From: Streptomyces sp. WMMC940
Lineage (GTDB): Bacteria > Actinomycetota > Actinomycetes > Streptomycetales > Streptomycetaceae
Direction: 5' to 3'
NCBI RefSeq assembly: GCF_027460265.1
Contig: NZ_JAPZBC010000001.1
Span: 5,684,001 to 5,748,000 of the forward strand
DNA length: 64,000 nt
Notes under the pieces: model-generated
What the model saw: the letters and a program-made list of their open reading frames with translations, nothing else
What the model was told of the DNA's origin: nothing
The model's database searches: none
Shown here: in pieces, positions 49,602-60,151 of the stretch
Layout: each line of letters begins with the position of its first letter
How positions within the stretch are numbered: the first letter of the stretch is position 1
Position numbers and translations under genes: made by a program

Positions 49602-50081
49602 CTAGGACTCCGGCTGCTCGATCACCTGGGCGATGTAGAGCGGCTCTCCGAGCTTCTCGACCAGTTCCAGCTGGGTGTCCAGGTAGTCGATGTGGTGCTC
49701 CTCGTCCGCCAGGATCGACTCGAAGATGTTCGCGGACGTGATGTCGCCCTTCCCCCGCATGACCTCGATGCCGCGCCGCAGTCGGTCGATCGCCTCGACC
49801 TCGACCTGCCGGTCCGCCTGGAACATCTCGGTGACCGTCTGCCCGATCCGCACGTGGAACAGCCGCTGGTAGTTCGGCAGCCCCTCCAGGAACAGGATGC
49901 GGTCGGTGAGCACCTCGGCGTGCTTCATCTCGTCGAACGACTCGGCCCGTGTGTACTTGGCGAGCTTCGTCCAACCGAAGTTCTCCTGCATCTTGGCGTG
50001 CAGGAAGTACTGGTTGATCGCGGTCAGCTCGGCAGTCAACTGCTCGTTGAGGAACTCGATGACCTCGGGATCGCCCTGCAT
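49602..50081 (-). CDS. bfr: Bacterioferritin
   Basis: Forms 24-subunit, heme-containing shells that store iron as ferric mineral. The 159 residues carry the complete ferroxidase centre: E18, E51, H54, E94, E127 and H130. The heme ligand M52 is in FDEMKHAE. The ATG at 50081 is chosen, with AAGGAG upstream. It is convergent with bfd. I see no clear iron box upstream, but a CTCCTTAGTAGGAG imperfect palindrome lies near 50163-50176 and a perfect TGGTCATGACCA further on. Confidence 0.96.
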   Translation of the reverse strand: MQGDPEVIEFLNEQLTAELTAINQYFLHAKMQENFGWTKLAKYTRAESFDEMKHAEVLTDRILFLEGLPNYQRLFHVRIGQTVTEMFQADRQVEVEAIDRLRRGIEVMRGKGDITSANIFESILADEEHHIDYLDTQLELVEKLGEPLYIAQVIEQPES

Positions 50082-50197
50082 CGCAGAGGCTCCTTCCGCA
50101 CGTGTGACTCGGGCAGGATGCGCGCATCCTCGCACCGTGATCGAAGGCCGTCCAGTAAGTGCCTCCTTAGTAGGAGTTGCCCGAATCGGCCCAGACC

Positions 50198-50209
50198 TGG
50201 TCATGACCA
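50198..50209. promoter_or_regulatory. 12-bp perfect palindrome between bfr and the oxidoreductase gene
   Basis: TGGTCATGACCA in the 156-base divergent gap. Candidate operator for either gene. Confidence 0.4.
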
Positions 50210-50237
50210 CCCCTCCTGGTCTGTCACCATTGAGGGC

Positions 50238-50870
50238 ATGGGTCAGCCGGAGAGCCGGGAACACCGGGCGTCAGAACAGTCCGAGCTACCTCCGGGACAG
50301 CGACTGCAGCGCGGCTGGCCGGTCACCCACTACGGGCCCGTCCCCAAGTTCAAGCCGGACCGCTGGGAGTTCCGGGTCTTCGGCGCCACCGCCGACGGCG
50401 ACAAGCGCTGCTGGAACCACGAGGAGTTCTCCGCGCTGCCGTTCTCGACGGTCGTCGCCGACCTCCACTGCGTGACGAAATTCAGCATGCTCGGGGCCGA
50501 ATGGGGCGGAGTGCCCGCATCGACGATCGTCGAGCTGGCCCCGCCGGCCCCGGCGGTCACCCATGTCATGGTCTGGGCCGAGTACGGCTTCAGCGCCAAT
50601 CTGCGGCTCTCCGACTTCCTCTCCGAGCGCACGATCTTCGCCACCCACAAGGACGGCGAGCTGCTCACCGCCGAGCACGGCTTCCCCCTGCGGCTGATCG
50701 TCCCGCACCTGTACGCCTGGAAGGGCCCGAAGTGGGTCCGCGGTGTGGAGTACATGACGGCCGACCGGAGGGGCTTCTGGGAGGAGCGGGGCTACCACAA
50801 CATCGGCGACCCATGGCGCGAGCAGCGCTACTCCTACCAGGAGGAGCCGGGCGACGGGCCCGAGTTCTAG
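50238..50870 (+). CDS. Sulfite oxidase-like molybdopterin-binding oxidoreductase
   Basis: A 210-residue protein of the sulfite oxidase/MsrP (YedY) molybdopterin superfamily. The molybdenum-ligand cysteine is in VVADLHCVTKFSMLGAEW. Other family features are GWPVTHYGPVPKFKPDRWEFRV, FPLRLIVPHLYAWKGPKWVRGVEYM and GFWEERGYHNIGDPW. It has no signal peptide or Tat motif, so unlike MsrP it should stay in the cytoplasm. The electron partner and substrate are unknown. The ATG has no ribosome binding site; CACCAT lies 7 bases upstream. Confidence 0.87.
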   Translation: MGQPESREHRASEQSELPPGQRLQRGWPVTHYGPVPKFKPDRWEFRVFGATADGDKRCWNHEEFSALPFSTVVADLHCVTKFSMLGAEWGGVPASTIVELAPPAPAVTHVMVWAEYGFSANLRLSDFLSERTIFATHKDGELLTAEHGFPLRLIVPHLYAWKGPKWVRGVEYMTADRRGFWEERGYHNIGDPWREQRYSYQEEPGDGPEF

Positions 50871-50917
50871 CCTGATCTCCAAGCTGCGCGGCGCTCACCG
50901 GCCGCAGGGTCCCGGGC

Positions 50918-51781
50918 TCAGGCGTCGCGGAGCTTCTTCAGCAGGGCCACGTCCGCCGCGTACGTCTCCTTGCCGTGGCGGCCGCCCGGTGTCTCGATGA
51001 TCAGCGGTACGCCCTCCGCGGCGGGGTGGCGCATCAGCTCGCCGAACGCCTCCTCGCCGATGTGGCCGGCACCGATGTTCTCGTGGCGGTCCTTGCGGGC
51101 CCCGACGACGTCCTTGGAGTCGTTGGCGTGGATCAGCCTCAGCCTGCCGGGGCCGACCGTGTCGACCAGCAGATCCAGCGTCCGCCCGGCTCCGCCGGGA
51201 GCGGCCAGTTCGTGACCGGCCGCGAACGCGTGGCAGGTGTCCAGGCACACGCCCAGTCTGGGGTGGGCCTCCAGGGCCTCGAAGTACGGACCGAGGTCCG
51301 CGACCAGCGAGCAGAGCGAGAACCCCTGCCCGGCCGTCGGCTCCAGCAGCAGGAACGGGTCGTCGTCGTGCGTCAGCTCGTCCAGCAGCGGCAGCACCAG
51401 CTCCCGCACCTGCGCGAGGGCCGTCTCCCGGGTCCTGCCCCCGGTCGCCGAGCCGGTGTGCACCACCACGCCCGCCGCGCCGATGTCCCGGCCGCGGCGC
51501 AGCGAGTGGCGCAGCGACTCCACGGACAGCTCGGCGGTGACCGCGCTGTGGGAGCCGAAGTTGATCAGGTACGGGGCGTGCACGAACGCCGGTGTGCCGG
51601 TGGTGGCGTTCCCGGCGCGGAACAGTTCGTCCTGCGCGGCGTTCCCCACCGGGGTGGCCCAGCCGCGCGGATTGGCGACGAAGACCTGCACGGCCTCGGC
51701 CTCGATCTCACGGGCGTACGCCAGACCCGTCCTGGCCAGGCCGCCGGCCACGGGCACATGCGCGCCGACAGGGTTGTGCAC
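50918..51781 (-). CDS. nfo: Endonuclease IV (AP endonuclease)
   Basis: Cuts DNA 5' to abasic sites in base excision repair with a trinuclear zinc centre. The 287-residue TIM-barrel has metal-ligand motifs FVHAPYLINFGS, VVHTGSATGG, LLLEPTAGQG, VCLDTCHAFAAGHE, LIHANDSKDVVGARKDRHENIGAGHIG and IIETPG. The GTG start is 5 bases after the stop of the PASTA kinase gene, so the two are probably cotranscribed. It is the last gene of the unit. Confidence 0.93.
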   Translation of the reverse strand: MHNPVGAHVPVAGGLARTGLAYAREIEAEAVQVFVANPRGWATPVGNAAQDELFRAGNATTGTPAFVHAPYLINFGSHSAVTAELSVESLRHSLRRGRDIGAAGVVVHTGSATGGRTRETALAQVRELVLPLLDELTHDDDPFLLLEPTAGQGFSLCSLVADLGPYFEALEAHPRLGVCLDTCHAFAAGHELAAPGGAGRTLDLLVDTVGPGRLRLIHANDSKDVVGARKDRHENIGAGHIGEEAFGELMRHPAAEGVPLIIETPGGRHGKETYAADVALLKKLRDA

Positions 51782-51786
51782 GGTCG

Positions 51787-53709
51787 CTAGAGCCCCTTGG
51801 TCGTGATCGTGATCGTGCTGCCCTCGGCCGCCTGCTCGCCGCCCTCGACGGACTGGCGCTCGACGGTGTCGCCGAGGAACGGGAAGGCCCGCTCGACCTT
51901 GACCTCGAAGCCCGCCTCCTGGAGTTCGCGCCGGGCGTCGTCCAGCGAGTCCCCGGTGACGTCCGGGACCTCGACCATCCGCGGTCCCTTGGAGACCGTG
52001 AGGGTGACGGTGTCGCCGCCGGCGGCCCGTGCGCCCTCGGCGGGCGCCTGCCGGGCGACGGTCCCCGCCTCCTGGGGGGAGTGGACCTGCTCCGGCGCCA
52101 CCTCCACCTTCAGCCCCGCGTCCTCGAGGGTGCTCGTGGCGTCCTCGACGGAGTCGCCGGTGACGTCCGGGACGTCGACCGGGGCGCCCTTGCTGACGAC
52201 GAGCGCGACCGCGGAGTCCGGACGGCGCTCGGTGCCGGCGGCCGGGTCGGAACCGATCACCGTGCCCTGGGCGGCCTCGTCGCTGAACTCCCTGGTGATC
52301 ACACCCGGGGCGAGACCGGCCTTGCGGAGGGCGCTTCTGGCCTCGGCGAGCTTCAGGCCCTCGAGCTCCGGAACCTTGACGATCTCGGGGCCGCGCGAGA
52401 TGACGAGTGTGACCGAGCCGTTGTGGCGGATGCGCTGCCCGGGGTCGGGGTTCACGTCCATGACGGTGCCCCGGTCGTAGGCGTCGCTGAAGCCCTTCCT
52501 GACGGCCTCGACGTCCAGACCGGCGGCGGACAGCCGCTGCTTCGCCACGGCCTCGGTCTGGCCGAGGACGGTGGGCACGCGGGTGAACTGGCCGGAATTG
52601 ATGTACCAGACGCCCGCCCCGGCACCGAGGACGAGCAGCACGGCGACGACGGCGGCGAGCACCCCCCGGCGCGGCGCCGGCAGCCGCCGGCCCGCCGGAC
52701 GGGACGGCGGGGGACCGGCGGGCGGCATCTCCAACCGGCTCGTCCGGTCGGCGGCCCCGCCGGTGGGCATCGGCCGCGCGATCACGCTCGTCCGGTCCTC
52801 CGAACCGGCGGACGACTCGGCGCCCGGCGTCCTGGCCTGCGGCGGTACGGCGTCGAGCTGGTCGTCGCCGAGTCCGGCACGGGCCCCGCGGGTCCGGCCG
52901 AGCAGGGCGACGGCGTCGTCGGGACGCGACTCGGGGTCCCGGGCGGTGGCGAGGGCCACCAGGCCGTCCAGCTCAGGGGCGAGCCCGGGCACGGCGGCCG
53001 ACGGCGGTGGCACGTCCTCGTTGAGGTGCCGGTAGAGCACCTGGGCCGGGGTGTCGCCGGAGTGCGGCTTGCCGCCCGTGAGCATCTCGTAGAGCACGAC
53101 ACCGCAGGCGTACACGTCGGCGCGGGTGTCCGCCGTGCCGGACTCGATCTGCTCCGGCGCGAGGTAGGAGACGGTCCCGAGCAGCGAACCCGTGGTGCTC
53201 GTCACCGAGCCCACGGCACGGACCAGGCCGAAGTCGGCGACCTTGACCCGCCCGTCGTCCCCGATCAGGACGTTCTCGGGCTTCATGTCCCGGTGGACGA
53301 ACCCGGCCCGGTGCGCGGCGCCCAGCGCGGCAAGCACGGGCTCCAGGATGTCGAGGGCCGCCCGCGGACGGAGCGCGCCCCGCTCCCGCAGCACGTCACG
53401 GAGCGTGCACCCGGCGACGTACTCCATCGCCAGATAGACGTACGCGCCGTCGGCCCCCTGGTCGTACACGCCGACGACGTTGGGGTGGGACAGCCGGGCC
53501 ACGGACTTCGCCTCGCGGATGAACCGCTCGACGAACGAGACGTCCGCCGCGAGCGCCGGGTGCATCACCTTGAGGGCGAGCACCCGGTCGAGCCGGGTGT
53601 CCACGGCCCGGTAGACCGTGGCCATCCCGCCGACGGCGATACGCGCGTCGACGCGGTAGCGGCCGTCGAGCACCTGCCCGACGAGGGGGTCCTGAAGGGT
53701 CGTATCCAC
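51787..53709 (-). CDS. PASTA-domain Ser/Thr protein kinase (PknL-like)
   Basis: A 640-residue membrane kinase. The kinase domain (about 18-275) has the Gly loop IAVGGMATVYRA, K47, HRDMKPEN (139-145), DFG (159-161) and APEQ. A juxtamembrane linker leads to one membrane helix at 350-370. Four PASTA repeats follow outside (starting near 377, and at KVPELEGL, DVPDVTGD and EVPDVTGD), which bind peptidoglycan fragments in related kinases. By position it matches M. tuberculosis PknL (Rv2176), which as I recall lacks these repeats. The GTG start follows TAGACT by 7 bases. An Rv2175c-like DNA-binding gene, the known PknL partner, lies about 4 kb away. Confidence 0.93.
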   Translation of the reverse strand: MDTTLQDPLVGQVLDGRYRVDARIAVGGMATVYRAVDTRLDRVLALKVMHPALAADVSFVERFIREAKSVARLSHPNVVGVYDQGADGAYVYLAMEYVAGCTLRDVLRERGALRPRAALDILEPVLAALGAAHRAGFVHRDMKPENVLIGDDGRVKVADFGLVRAVGSVTSTTGSLLGTVSYLAPEQIESGTADTRADVYACGVVLYEMLTGGKPHSGDTPAQVLYRHLNEDVPPPSAAVPGLAPELDGLVALATARDPESRPDDAVALLGRTRGARAGLGDDQLDAVPPQARTPGAESSAGSEDRTSVIARPMPTGGAADRTSRLEMPPAGPPPSRPAGRRLPAPRRGVLAAVVAVLLVLGAGAGVWYINSGQFTRVPTVLGQTEAVAKQRLSAAGLDVEAVRKGFSDAYDRGTVMDVNPDPGQRIRHNGSVTLVISRGPEIVKVPELEGLKLAEARSALRKAGLAPGVITREFSDEAAQGTVIGSDPAAGTERRPDSAVALVVSKGAPVDVPDVTGDSVEDATSTLEDAGLKVEVAPEQVHSPQEAGTVARQAPAEGARAAGGDTVTLTVSKGPRMVEVPDVTGDSLDDARRELQEAGFEVKVERAFPFLGDTVERQSVEGGEQAAEGSTITITTKGL

Positions 53710-53716
53710 GCAGGCG

Positions 53717-53722
53717 AGTCTA
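53717..53722 (-). promoter_or_regulatory. Leaderless-type -10 box of the PASTA kinase gene
   Basis: TAGACT on the minus strand, 7 bases before the GTG. GTGACGTGCGTCAT, a near match to the CRP-like pattern, lies further upstream at 53773-53786. Confidence 0.6.
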
Positions 53723-53821
53723 CGAGCCCGGCCCCCCGGCTCCGGCCCCCCGGCCGGGGCTGCAGCGCAGCTGTGACGTGCGTCATCGAAGAGCGGGCGT
53801 CGTCCGCGGGGCCGGGCGCCG

Positions 53822-56024
<2,203 letters not shown>

Positions 56025-56032
56025 GCGCGTCC

Positions 56033-56127
56033 GGACCCTCCCTTCGCCGGCATGACCCGGATCAGGTTCGTACGGTCGGAGGCCGCCTCAGCCTCCCTCT
56101 CAGCCCGGTGCTCCGGGCTCCCGCGAG
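56033..56127 (-). ncRNA. TPP riboswitch
   Basis: On the minus strand it shows the THI element blocks: GGGCTGAGAGGGAGGC, GAACCTGATCCGGGTCATGCC and GGCGAAGGGAGGGT. It lies just before thiO, and its 3' end holds the GGGAGG that would serve as the thiO ribosome binding site, so control of translation is likely. Confidence 0.96.
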
Positions 56128-56186
56128 TATCAGTACGGTGGCCACCCTAACCCTCGTCGCCAACCCCCGGTAAGGGAGCCGCCGCC

Positions 56187-56528
56187 GTGGCCCGTTCGCT
56201 CGACGGACTCGTCCTCGCCCCGGTCGCCGACCAGTCACCCGGCCAGGTCGGCACCCGGACCCGGTTCACATACCACGAGGACGGGGGCCGGATCTGGGCC
56301 GAGTACGCCGGCGGCGACGTCGTCCGCGGCCGTCTCGTCGGCACCCGCGAGGGGGACCGGCTGGACTTCCGCTACGTCCAGCTCGGGCAGGACGGGACGA
56401 CCTCCTCCGGCCACTGCGCGTCCACCGTCGTCGACCTCCCCGACGGGCGGGTGCGGCTCGAGGAGACCTGGGAGTGGGAGTCCCGGCAGGGGCGCGGCAC
56501 GAGCGTCGTGGAGCAGCTGCCTTCCTGA
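56187..56528 (+). CDS. Conserved hypothetical beta-rich protein
   Basis: A 113-residue cytoplasmic protein built of alternating beta strands (TRTRFTYHEDGGRIWAEY, VVRGRLVGTREGDRLDFRYVQL, GRVRLEETWEWES), suggesting a small barrel such as a lipocalin-like fold. The GTG follows GGGAG. It is divergent from the thiO operon. No catalytic motif is visible and I do not recognise a function. Confidence 0.7.
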   Translation: MARSLDGLVLAPVADQSPGQVGTRTRFTYHEDGGRIWAEYAGGDVVRGRLVGTREGDRLDFRYVQLGQDGTTSSGHCASTVVDLPDGRVRLEETWEWESRQGRGTSVVEQLPS

Positions 56529-56540
56529 CGTGTCGTCAGG
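56524..56540. promoter_or_regulatory. 17-bp palindrome before the FAD reductase gene
   Basis: CCTGACG-TGT-CGTCAGG overlaps the stop codon of the preceding gene and ends 4 bases before the TAGGGT box at 56545-56550, covering the -35 region. Operator or short terminator. Confidence 0.45.
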
Positions 56541-56544
56541 TGGT

Positions 56545-56550
56545 TAGGGT
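56545..56550 (+). promoter_or_regulatory. Leaderless-type -10 box of the FAD reductase gene
   Basis: TAGGGT, 6 bases before the GTG at 56557. Confidence 0.6.
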
Positions 56551-56556
56551 GGCCGG

Positions 56557-57798
56557 GTGAGTGAGAGCGAGCAGACGGCGCCGAGCCGCCGAGTCGTCAT
56601 CGTCGGGGCGGGCATGGCCGGTGTGCAGACCGCCGTGGCCCTGCGCGAGCAGGGCTTCACCGGCGGCATCGACCTCATCGGCGCCGAACCGCACCAGCCC
56701 TACGACCGGCCCCCGCTGTCCAAGGCCGTGCTGCTCGGGAAGGCCGAGGACTCCGCCTTCGACGTCGACTTCGACGCGCTCGACGTGGAGCTCCGGCTGG
56801 GCCTCGAGGTCACGGGCCTGCGCCCCGGGGAGCACGAGCTCGACACGCCCGCCGGGCCCGTCCCGTACGACGTCCTCGTCATCGCCACCGGAGCGGAGCC
56901 GGTCACCCTCCCCGGCACCGAGGGCGTCCCTGGGGTCCATCTGCTGCGCACCCTCGACGACGCGGAGCGGCTCCGCCCGGTGCTGGAGCGACGTCACAGG
57001 ATCGTGGTCGTCGGCGCGGGCTGGATCGGCGCCGAGTTCGCCACCGCCGCCCGCGAGGCGGGCTGCGAGGCCACCGTCGTCGAGGCCGCCGACCGCCCGC
57101 TGCCGGGAGCCCTGCCGGCCGAGGTCGCCGCCCCGATGGCCGCGTGGTACGCCGAGGCCGGCGCCGAACTGCTCACCGGGGCGCGGGTCGCGGCCGTCGA
57201 GCCGGGCGCCGTGGTCCTCGAAGGGGGCCGGCGGCTGCCCGCGGACGCCGTCGTCGTCGGCATCGGCGCCCGGCCGGCGACCCGCTGGCTCGCCGGTTCC
57301 GGCATCGGCCTGGGCCCCGACGGCTCGGTCACCGCCGACGAGCGGCTGCGCACCTCGCTGCCCGACGTCTACGCGGTCGGGGACTGCGCCTCCTTCCCGT
57401 CCGGCCGCTACGGGCGGCGCATGCTCGTCCACCACTGGGACAACGCGCTCCAGGGCCCCCGTACGGTCGCGGCCAACATCGTCGGCGCGGACACGGGCGA
57501 CGGGACCGAGCCGGGGGAGATCTACGACCCGGTGCCGTACTTCTGGTCGGAGCAGTTCGGCCGGTTCGTGCAGTACGCCGGGCACCACGGCGCGGCCGAC
57601 GCGCTCGTGCGCCGGGGTGACCCGGAGGGTGCCTCCTGGTCGGTGCTGTGGCTGCGGGACGGGGCCCTGGTCGCCGTGCTGACGGTCGGCAGGCCCCGGG
57701 ACCTGGCCCAGGGGCGCAGACTCATCGAGGTCGGCGCCCGCGTCGACGCCGAGCGCGCCGCCGACCCGGCCGTCCCCCTGAAGGCCGCCGTGCTGTGA
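56557..57798 (+). CDS. NAD(P)/FAD-dependent oxidoreductase (ferredoxin reductase type)
   Basis: A 413-residue flavoprotein of the ferredoxin/rubredoxin reductase type. The FAD fold is VVIVGAGMAGVQTAVALREQG; YDRPPLSK is typical of oxygenase-coupled ferredoxin reductases. The second dinucleotide fold is IVVVGAGWIGAEFATAAREAG, and VYAVGDCASFP is the FAD-ribityl motif. The C-terminal reductase domain carries VPYFWSEQFGRFVQYAG. No ferredoxin or P450 gene lies beside it. The GTG follows TAGGGT directly. Confidence 0.88.
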   Translation: MSESEQTAPSRRVVIVGAGMAGVQTAVALREQGFTGGIDLIGAEPHQPYDRPPLSKAVLLGKAEDSAFDVDFDALDVELRLGLEVTGLRPGEHELDTPAGPVPYDVLVIATGAEPVTLPGTEGVPGVHLLRTLDDAERLRPVLERRHRIVVVGAGWIGAEFATAAREAGCEATVVEAADRPLPGALPAEVAAPMAAWYAEAGAELLTGARVAAVEPGAVVLEGGRRLPADAVVVGIGARPATRWLAGSGIGLGPDGSVTADERLRTSLPDVYAVGDCASFPSGRYGRRMLVHHWDNALQGPRTVAANIVGADTGDGTEPGEIYDPVPYFWSEQFGRFVQYAGHHGAADALVRRGDPEGASWSVLWLRDGALVAVLTVGRPRDLAQGRRLIEVGARVDAERAADPAVPLKAAVL

Positions 57799-57969
57799 CC
57801 TCGGACCGCCGTTCCGAGCGGGCGGACGTGCCCCGAACGCGGAGGGACGGCGCCCCGGGCTCCCGAAGCACTCCCGAGGCGGCGGTCAGGTGGCCCGTGT
57901 CCCTCTGAAGGCCGCAGCCGGACCGGGCCCGGCTACCGACTGTCGGTCCGGGATGGCACGCTTGGTCCC

Positions 57970-58335
57970 GTGACCGAGATTGACGCAAAGATCGATGCTC
58001 TCGTCCCCGCCTGGCTCCACCTGCCCGACGTCGCGGAAAAGCTCGATGTCGAGGTGACGCGCGTACGGCAGCTGGTCAAGGAGGGTCAGCTGATCGCCGT
58101 GCGACGCGGTGAGAACCGGACGCTCCAGGTACCTGCCGCCTTCATCAAGGGCGGCAAGGTGGTCAAGGGCCTCTCCGGCACCCTGACCCTCCTGAAGGAC
58201 GACGGCTTCACCGACGAAGAGATGCTGGAGTGGCTCTTCACTCCGGACCCCACCCTGCCGGGGACCCCAGCGGAGGCGCTCAGCGAGAATCGCGGCACGG
58301 AGGTGAAGCGCCGGGCCCAGGCGCTCGCCGTCTGA
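57970..58335 (+). CDS. Rv2175c-like winged-helix DNA-binding protein
   Basis: A 121-residue protein with an N-terminal helix-turn-helix, WLHLPDVAEKLDVEVTRVRQLVKEGQLIAV, and a C-terminal helical domain (DDGFTDEEMLEWLF). It closely resembles M. tuberculosis Rv2175c as I recall it, a DNA-binding protein phosphorylated by the adjacent PknL kinase. Here the kinase homolog is 4 kb away, separated by the thi operon. N-terminal Thr residues could be phosphorylated. The GTG lies 7 bases after CACGCT, a weak -10. A very strong hairpin follows. Confidence 0.82.
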   Translation: MTEIDAKIDALVPAWLHLPDVAEKLDVEVTRVRQLVKEGQLIAVRRGENRTLQVPAAFIKGGKVVKGLSGTLTLLKDDGFTDEEMLEWLFTPDPTLPGTPAEALSENRGTEVKRRAQALAV

Positions 58336-58380
58336 CGACGTCCTGAGCACGTCGCCGCGTTCCGCCACACCGATCTGGAT

Positions 58381-58430
58381 GCGGTGCGCGCACCGGGTCC
58401 GGACCGTCCGGCACCCGGTGCGCGAACCGC
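58381..58430 (+). terminator. Long hairpin before thiE
   Basis: Nested, nearly continuous stems: GCGGT/ACCGC, CGCGCACCGGGT/ACCCGGTGCGCG and CCGGA/TCCGG, 22 pairs with only single mismatches. It starts 45 bases after the stop of the DNA-binding protein gene and ends 25 bases before the thiE start. It may also influence thiE. Confidence 0.8.
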
Positions 58431-58455
58431 CGACCCACCCCGGGGGGTACCACCC

Positions 58456-59106
58456 ATGTCCACATCCCGAGCGGCGCTGTCCGACGCCCGGCTCTACCTG
58501 TGCACGGACGCCCGCAGACGCCAGGGCGACCTGCCGGAGTTCCTGGACGCCGTCCTCTCCTCCGGGGTGGACATCGTGCAACTGCGCGACAAGGGCATGG
58601 AGGCCGGCGAGGAGCTGGAGCACCTCGCCGTGTTCGCCGACGCCTGCCGCCGCCACGGGAAGCTGCTCGCGGTCAACGACCGGGCCGATGTCGCCCACGC
58701 CGCCCGCTCGGACGTGCTGCACCTCGGCCAGGGCGACCTGCCGGTGCCCGCGGCACGGGCGGTCCTCGGCACCGGGGCGCTGATCGGGCGCTCCACGCAC
58801 GCCCGGGAGGAGGTGGACGCGGCGGCCGCCGAGCCCGGTGTCGACTACTTCTGCACCGGCCCCTGCTGGCCCACGCCCACCAAGCCGGGCCGGCCGGCCC
58901 CCGGCCTCGACCTGGTGCGGTACACGGCCTCGCTCGGCCAGGACCGCCCTTGGTTCGCGATCGGCGGAATCGACGCGGGCAACCTCGACGAGGTGCTGGA
59001 GGCGGGTGCCCGCCGGGTCGTCGTCGTCCGGGCGATCACGGAGGCCGGCGACCCCGCCGAGGCCGCGGCCCGTCTCGCCGAGCGGATACGGGCCCACGCG
59101 CAGTAG
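58456..59106 (+). CDS. thiE: Thiamine phosphate synthase
   Basis: Joins the pyrimidine and thiazole moieties to form thiamine phosphate. The 216-residue TIM-barrel has [57 protein letters not shown], the [14 protein letters not shown] phosphate/pyrophosphate region and [24 protein letters not shown] precedes the ATG. It is separate from the thiO-thiS-thiG operon and I see no TPP riboswitch before it, only the long hairpin. Confidence 0.94.
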   Translation: MSTSRAALSDARLYLCTDARRRQGDLPEFLDAVLSSGVDIVQLRDKGMEAGEELEHLAVFADACRRHGKLLAVNDRADVAHAARSDVLHLGQGDLPVPAARAVLGTGALIGRSTHAREEVDAAAAEPGVDYFCTGPCWPTPTKPGRPAPGLDLVRYTASLGQDRPWFAIGGIDAGNLDEVLEAGARRVVVVRAITEAGDPAEAAARLAERIRAHAQ

Positions 59107-59147
59107 GCCGTTCCATGAGCGATCCGTGTCCGATGGGTGGAATCCGG

Positions 59148-59176
59148 TTGGGAGACCGCTGCCCCGTGGATAACCT
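59148..59176 (+). promoter_or_regulatory. metF promoter (leaderless type)
   Basis: TTGGGA (59148-59153), a 17-base spacer and TAACCT (59171-59176), which ends 6 bases before the metF ATG. Confidence 0.65.
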
Positions 59177-59182
59177 GCGACT

Positions 59183-60100
59183 ATGGCCCTCGGCACAGCT
59201 TCGACCCGGACCGATCGCGCACGCACCGTGCGCGAGCTGCTCGCCACCGACAAGACCTCGTACTCCTTCGAGTTCTGGGCGCCCAAGACGGAGAAGGGCG
59301 AGCGGAATCTCTGGAACGCGTTGCGGCGAGTCGAGGCGGTACAGCCCAACTTCGTCTCGGTGACCTACGGAGCCGGGGGATCCACCCGCGCGGGCACCGT
59401 CAAGGCCACCCAGCAGATCGCCGCCGACACCACGCTCACCCCGGTCGCGCACCTCACCGCGGTCAACCACTCCGTCGCGGAGCTGCGCAACATGATCGGC
59501 CAGTACGCGGACGCCGGGATCAGGAACATCCTCGCCGTCCGCGGCGACCCGCCCGGCGACCCGATGGGGGAGTGGGTCGAGCATCCGGACGGTGTGCGGT
59601 ACGCGGCGGAGCTCGTCCGGCTGATCAAGGAGTCGGGCGACTTCTGCGTCGGCGTCGCGGCCTTCCCCGAGATGCATCCCCGCTCCAGCGACTGGGAGAC
59701 GGACGTCGGGCACTTCGTGGACAAGTGCCGTGCCGGTGCGGACTATGCGATCACCCAGATGTTCTTCCGCGTGGAGGACTATCTGCGGTTGCGCGACAGC
59801 GTCGCGGAGGCGGGCTGCGAGACCCCGATCATCCCCGAGATCATGCCCGTCACCAGCGTGAAGCAGATCGAACGGTTCGCCCAGCTCAGCAACGCGTCGT
59901 TCCCCGCCGAACTCGAACAGAGGATCCGCGCCGTCGCGGACGACCCCGCCGCTGTACGCTCCATCGGTATCGAGTTCGCGACGGAGTTCTGCGCACGGCT
60001 GCTCTCGGAGGGCGTCCCCGGGTTGCACTTCATCACGCTCAACAACTCCACCGCGACGCTCGAAATCTACGAGAATCTCGGACTGCACCAGCAGTCGTGA
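59183..60100 (+). CDS. metF: Methylenetetrahydrofolate reductase
   Basis: Reduces 5,10-methylene- to 5-methyl-tetrahydrofolate for methionine synthesis. The 305-residue flavoprotein has [15 protein letters not shown] with the catalytic Glu, [37 protein letters not shown], and [15 protein letters not shown]. The ATG has no ribosome binding site and follows a well-spaced -35/-10 promoter directly. No SAM riboswitch was seen before it. Its likely downstream partner is the membrane protein gene 51 bases later. Confidence 0.95.
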   Translation: MALGTASTRTDRARTVRELLATDKTSYSFEFWAPKTEKGERNLWNALRRVEAVQPNFVSVTYGAGGSTRAGTVKATQQIAADTTLTPVAHLTAVNHSVAELRNMIGQYADAGIRNILAVRGDPPGDPMGEWVEHPDGVRYAAELVRLIKESGDFCVGVAAFPEMHPRSSDWETDVGHFVDKCRAGADYAITQMFFRVEDYLRLRDSVAEAGCETPIIPEIMPVTSVKQIERFAQLSNASFPAELEQRIRAVADDPAAVRSIGIEFATEFCARLLSEGVPGLHFITLNNSTATLEIYENLGLHQQS

Positions 60101-60151
60101 ACGGCCGCACCCGCCGCAACCCCGGGCGGAGGCCGCAGGAGAGGGGCGGGC

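Noticed and set aside
58431..58455. GGGGGGTACCACCC before thiE considered as another copy of the dispersed hairpin repeat
   Set aside because: Only the left half of the pattern is present; there is no hairpin and no GGGGGAGGT end.
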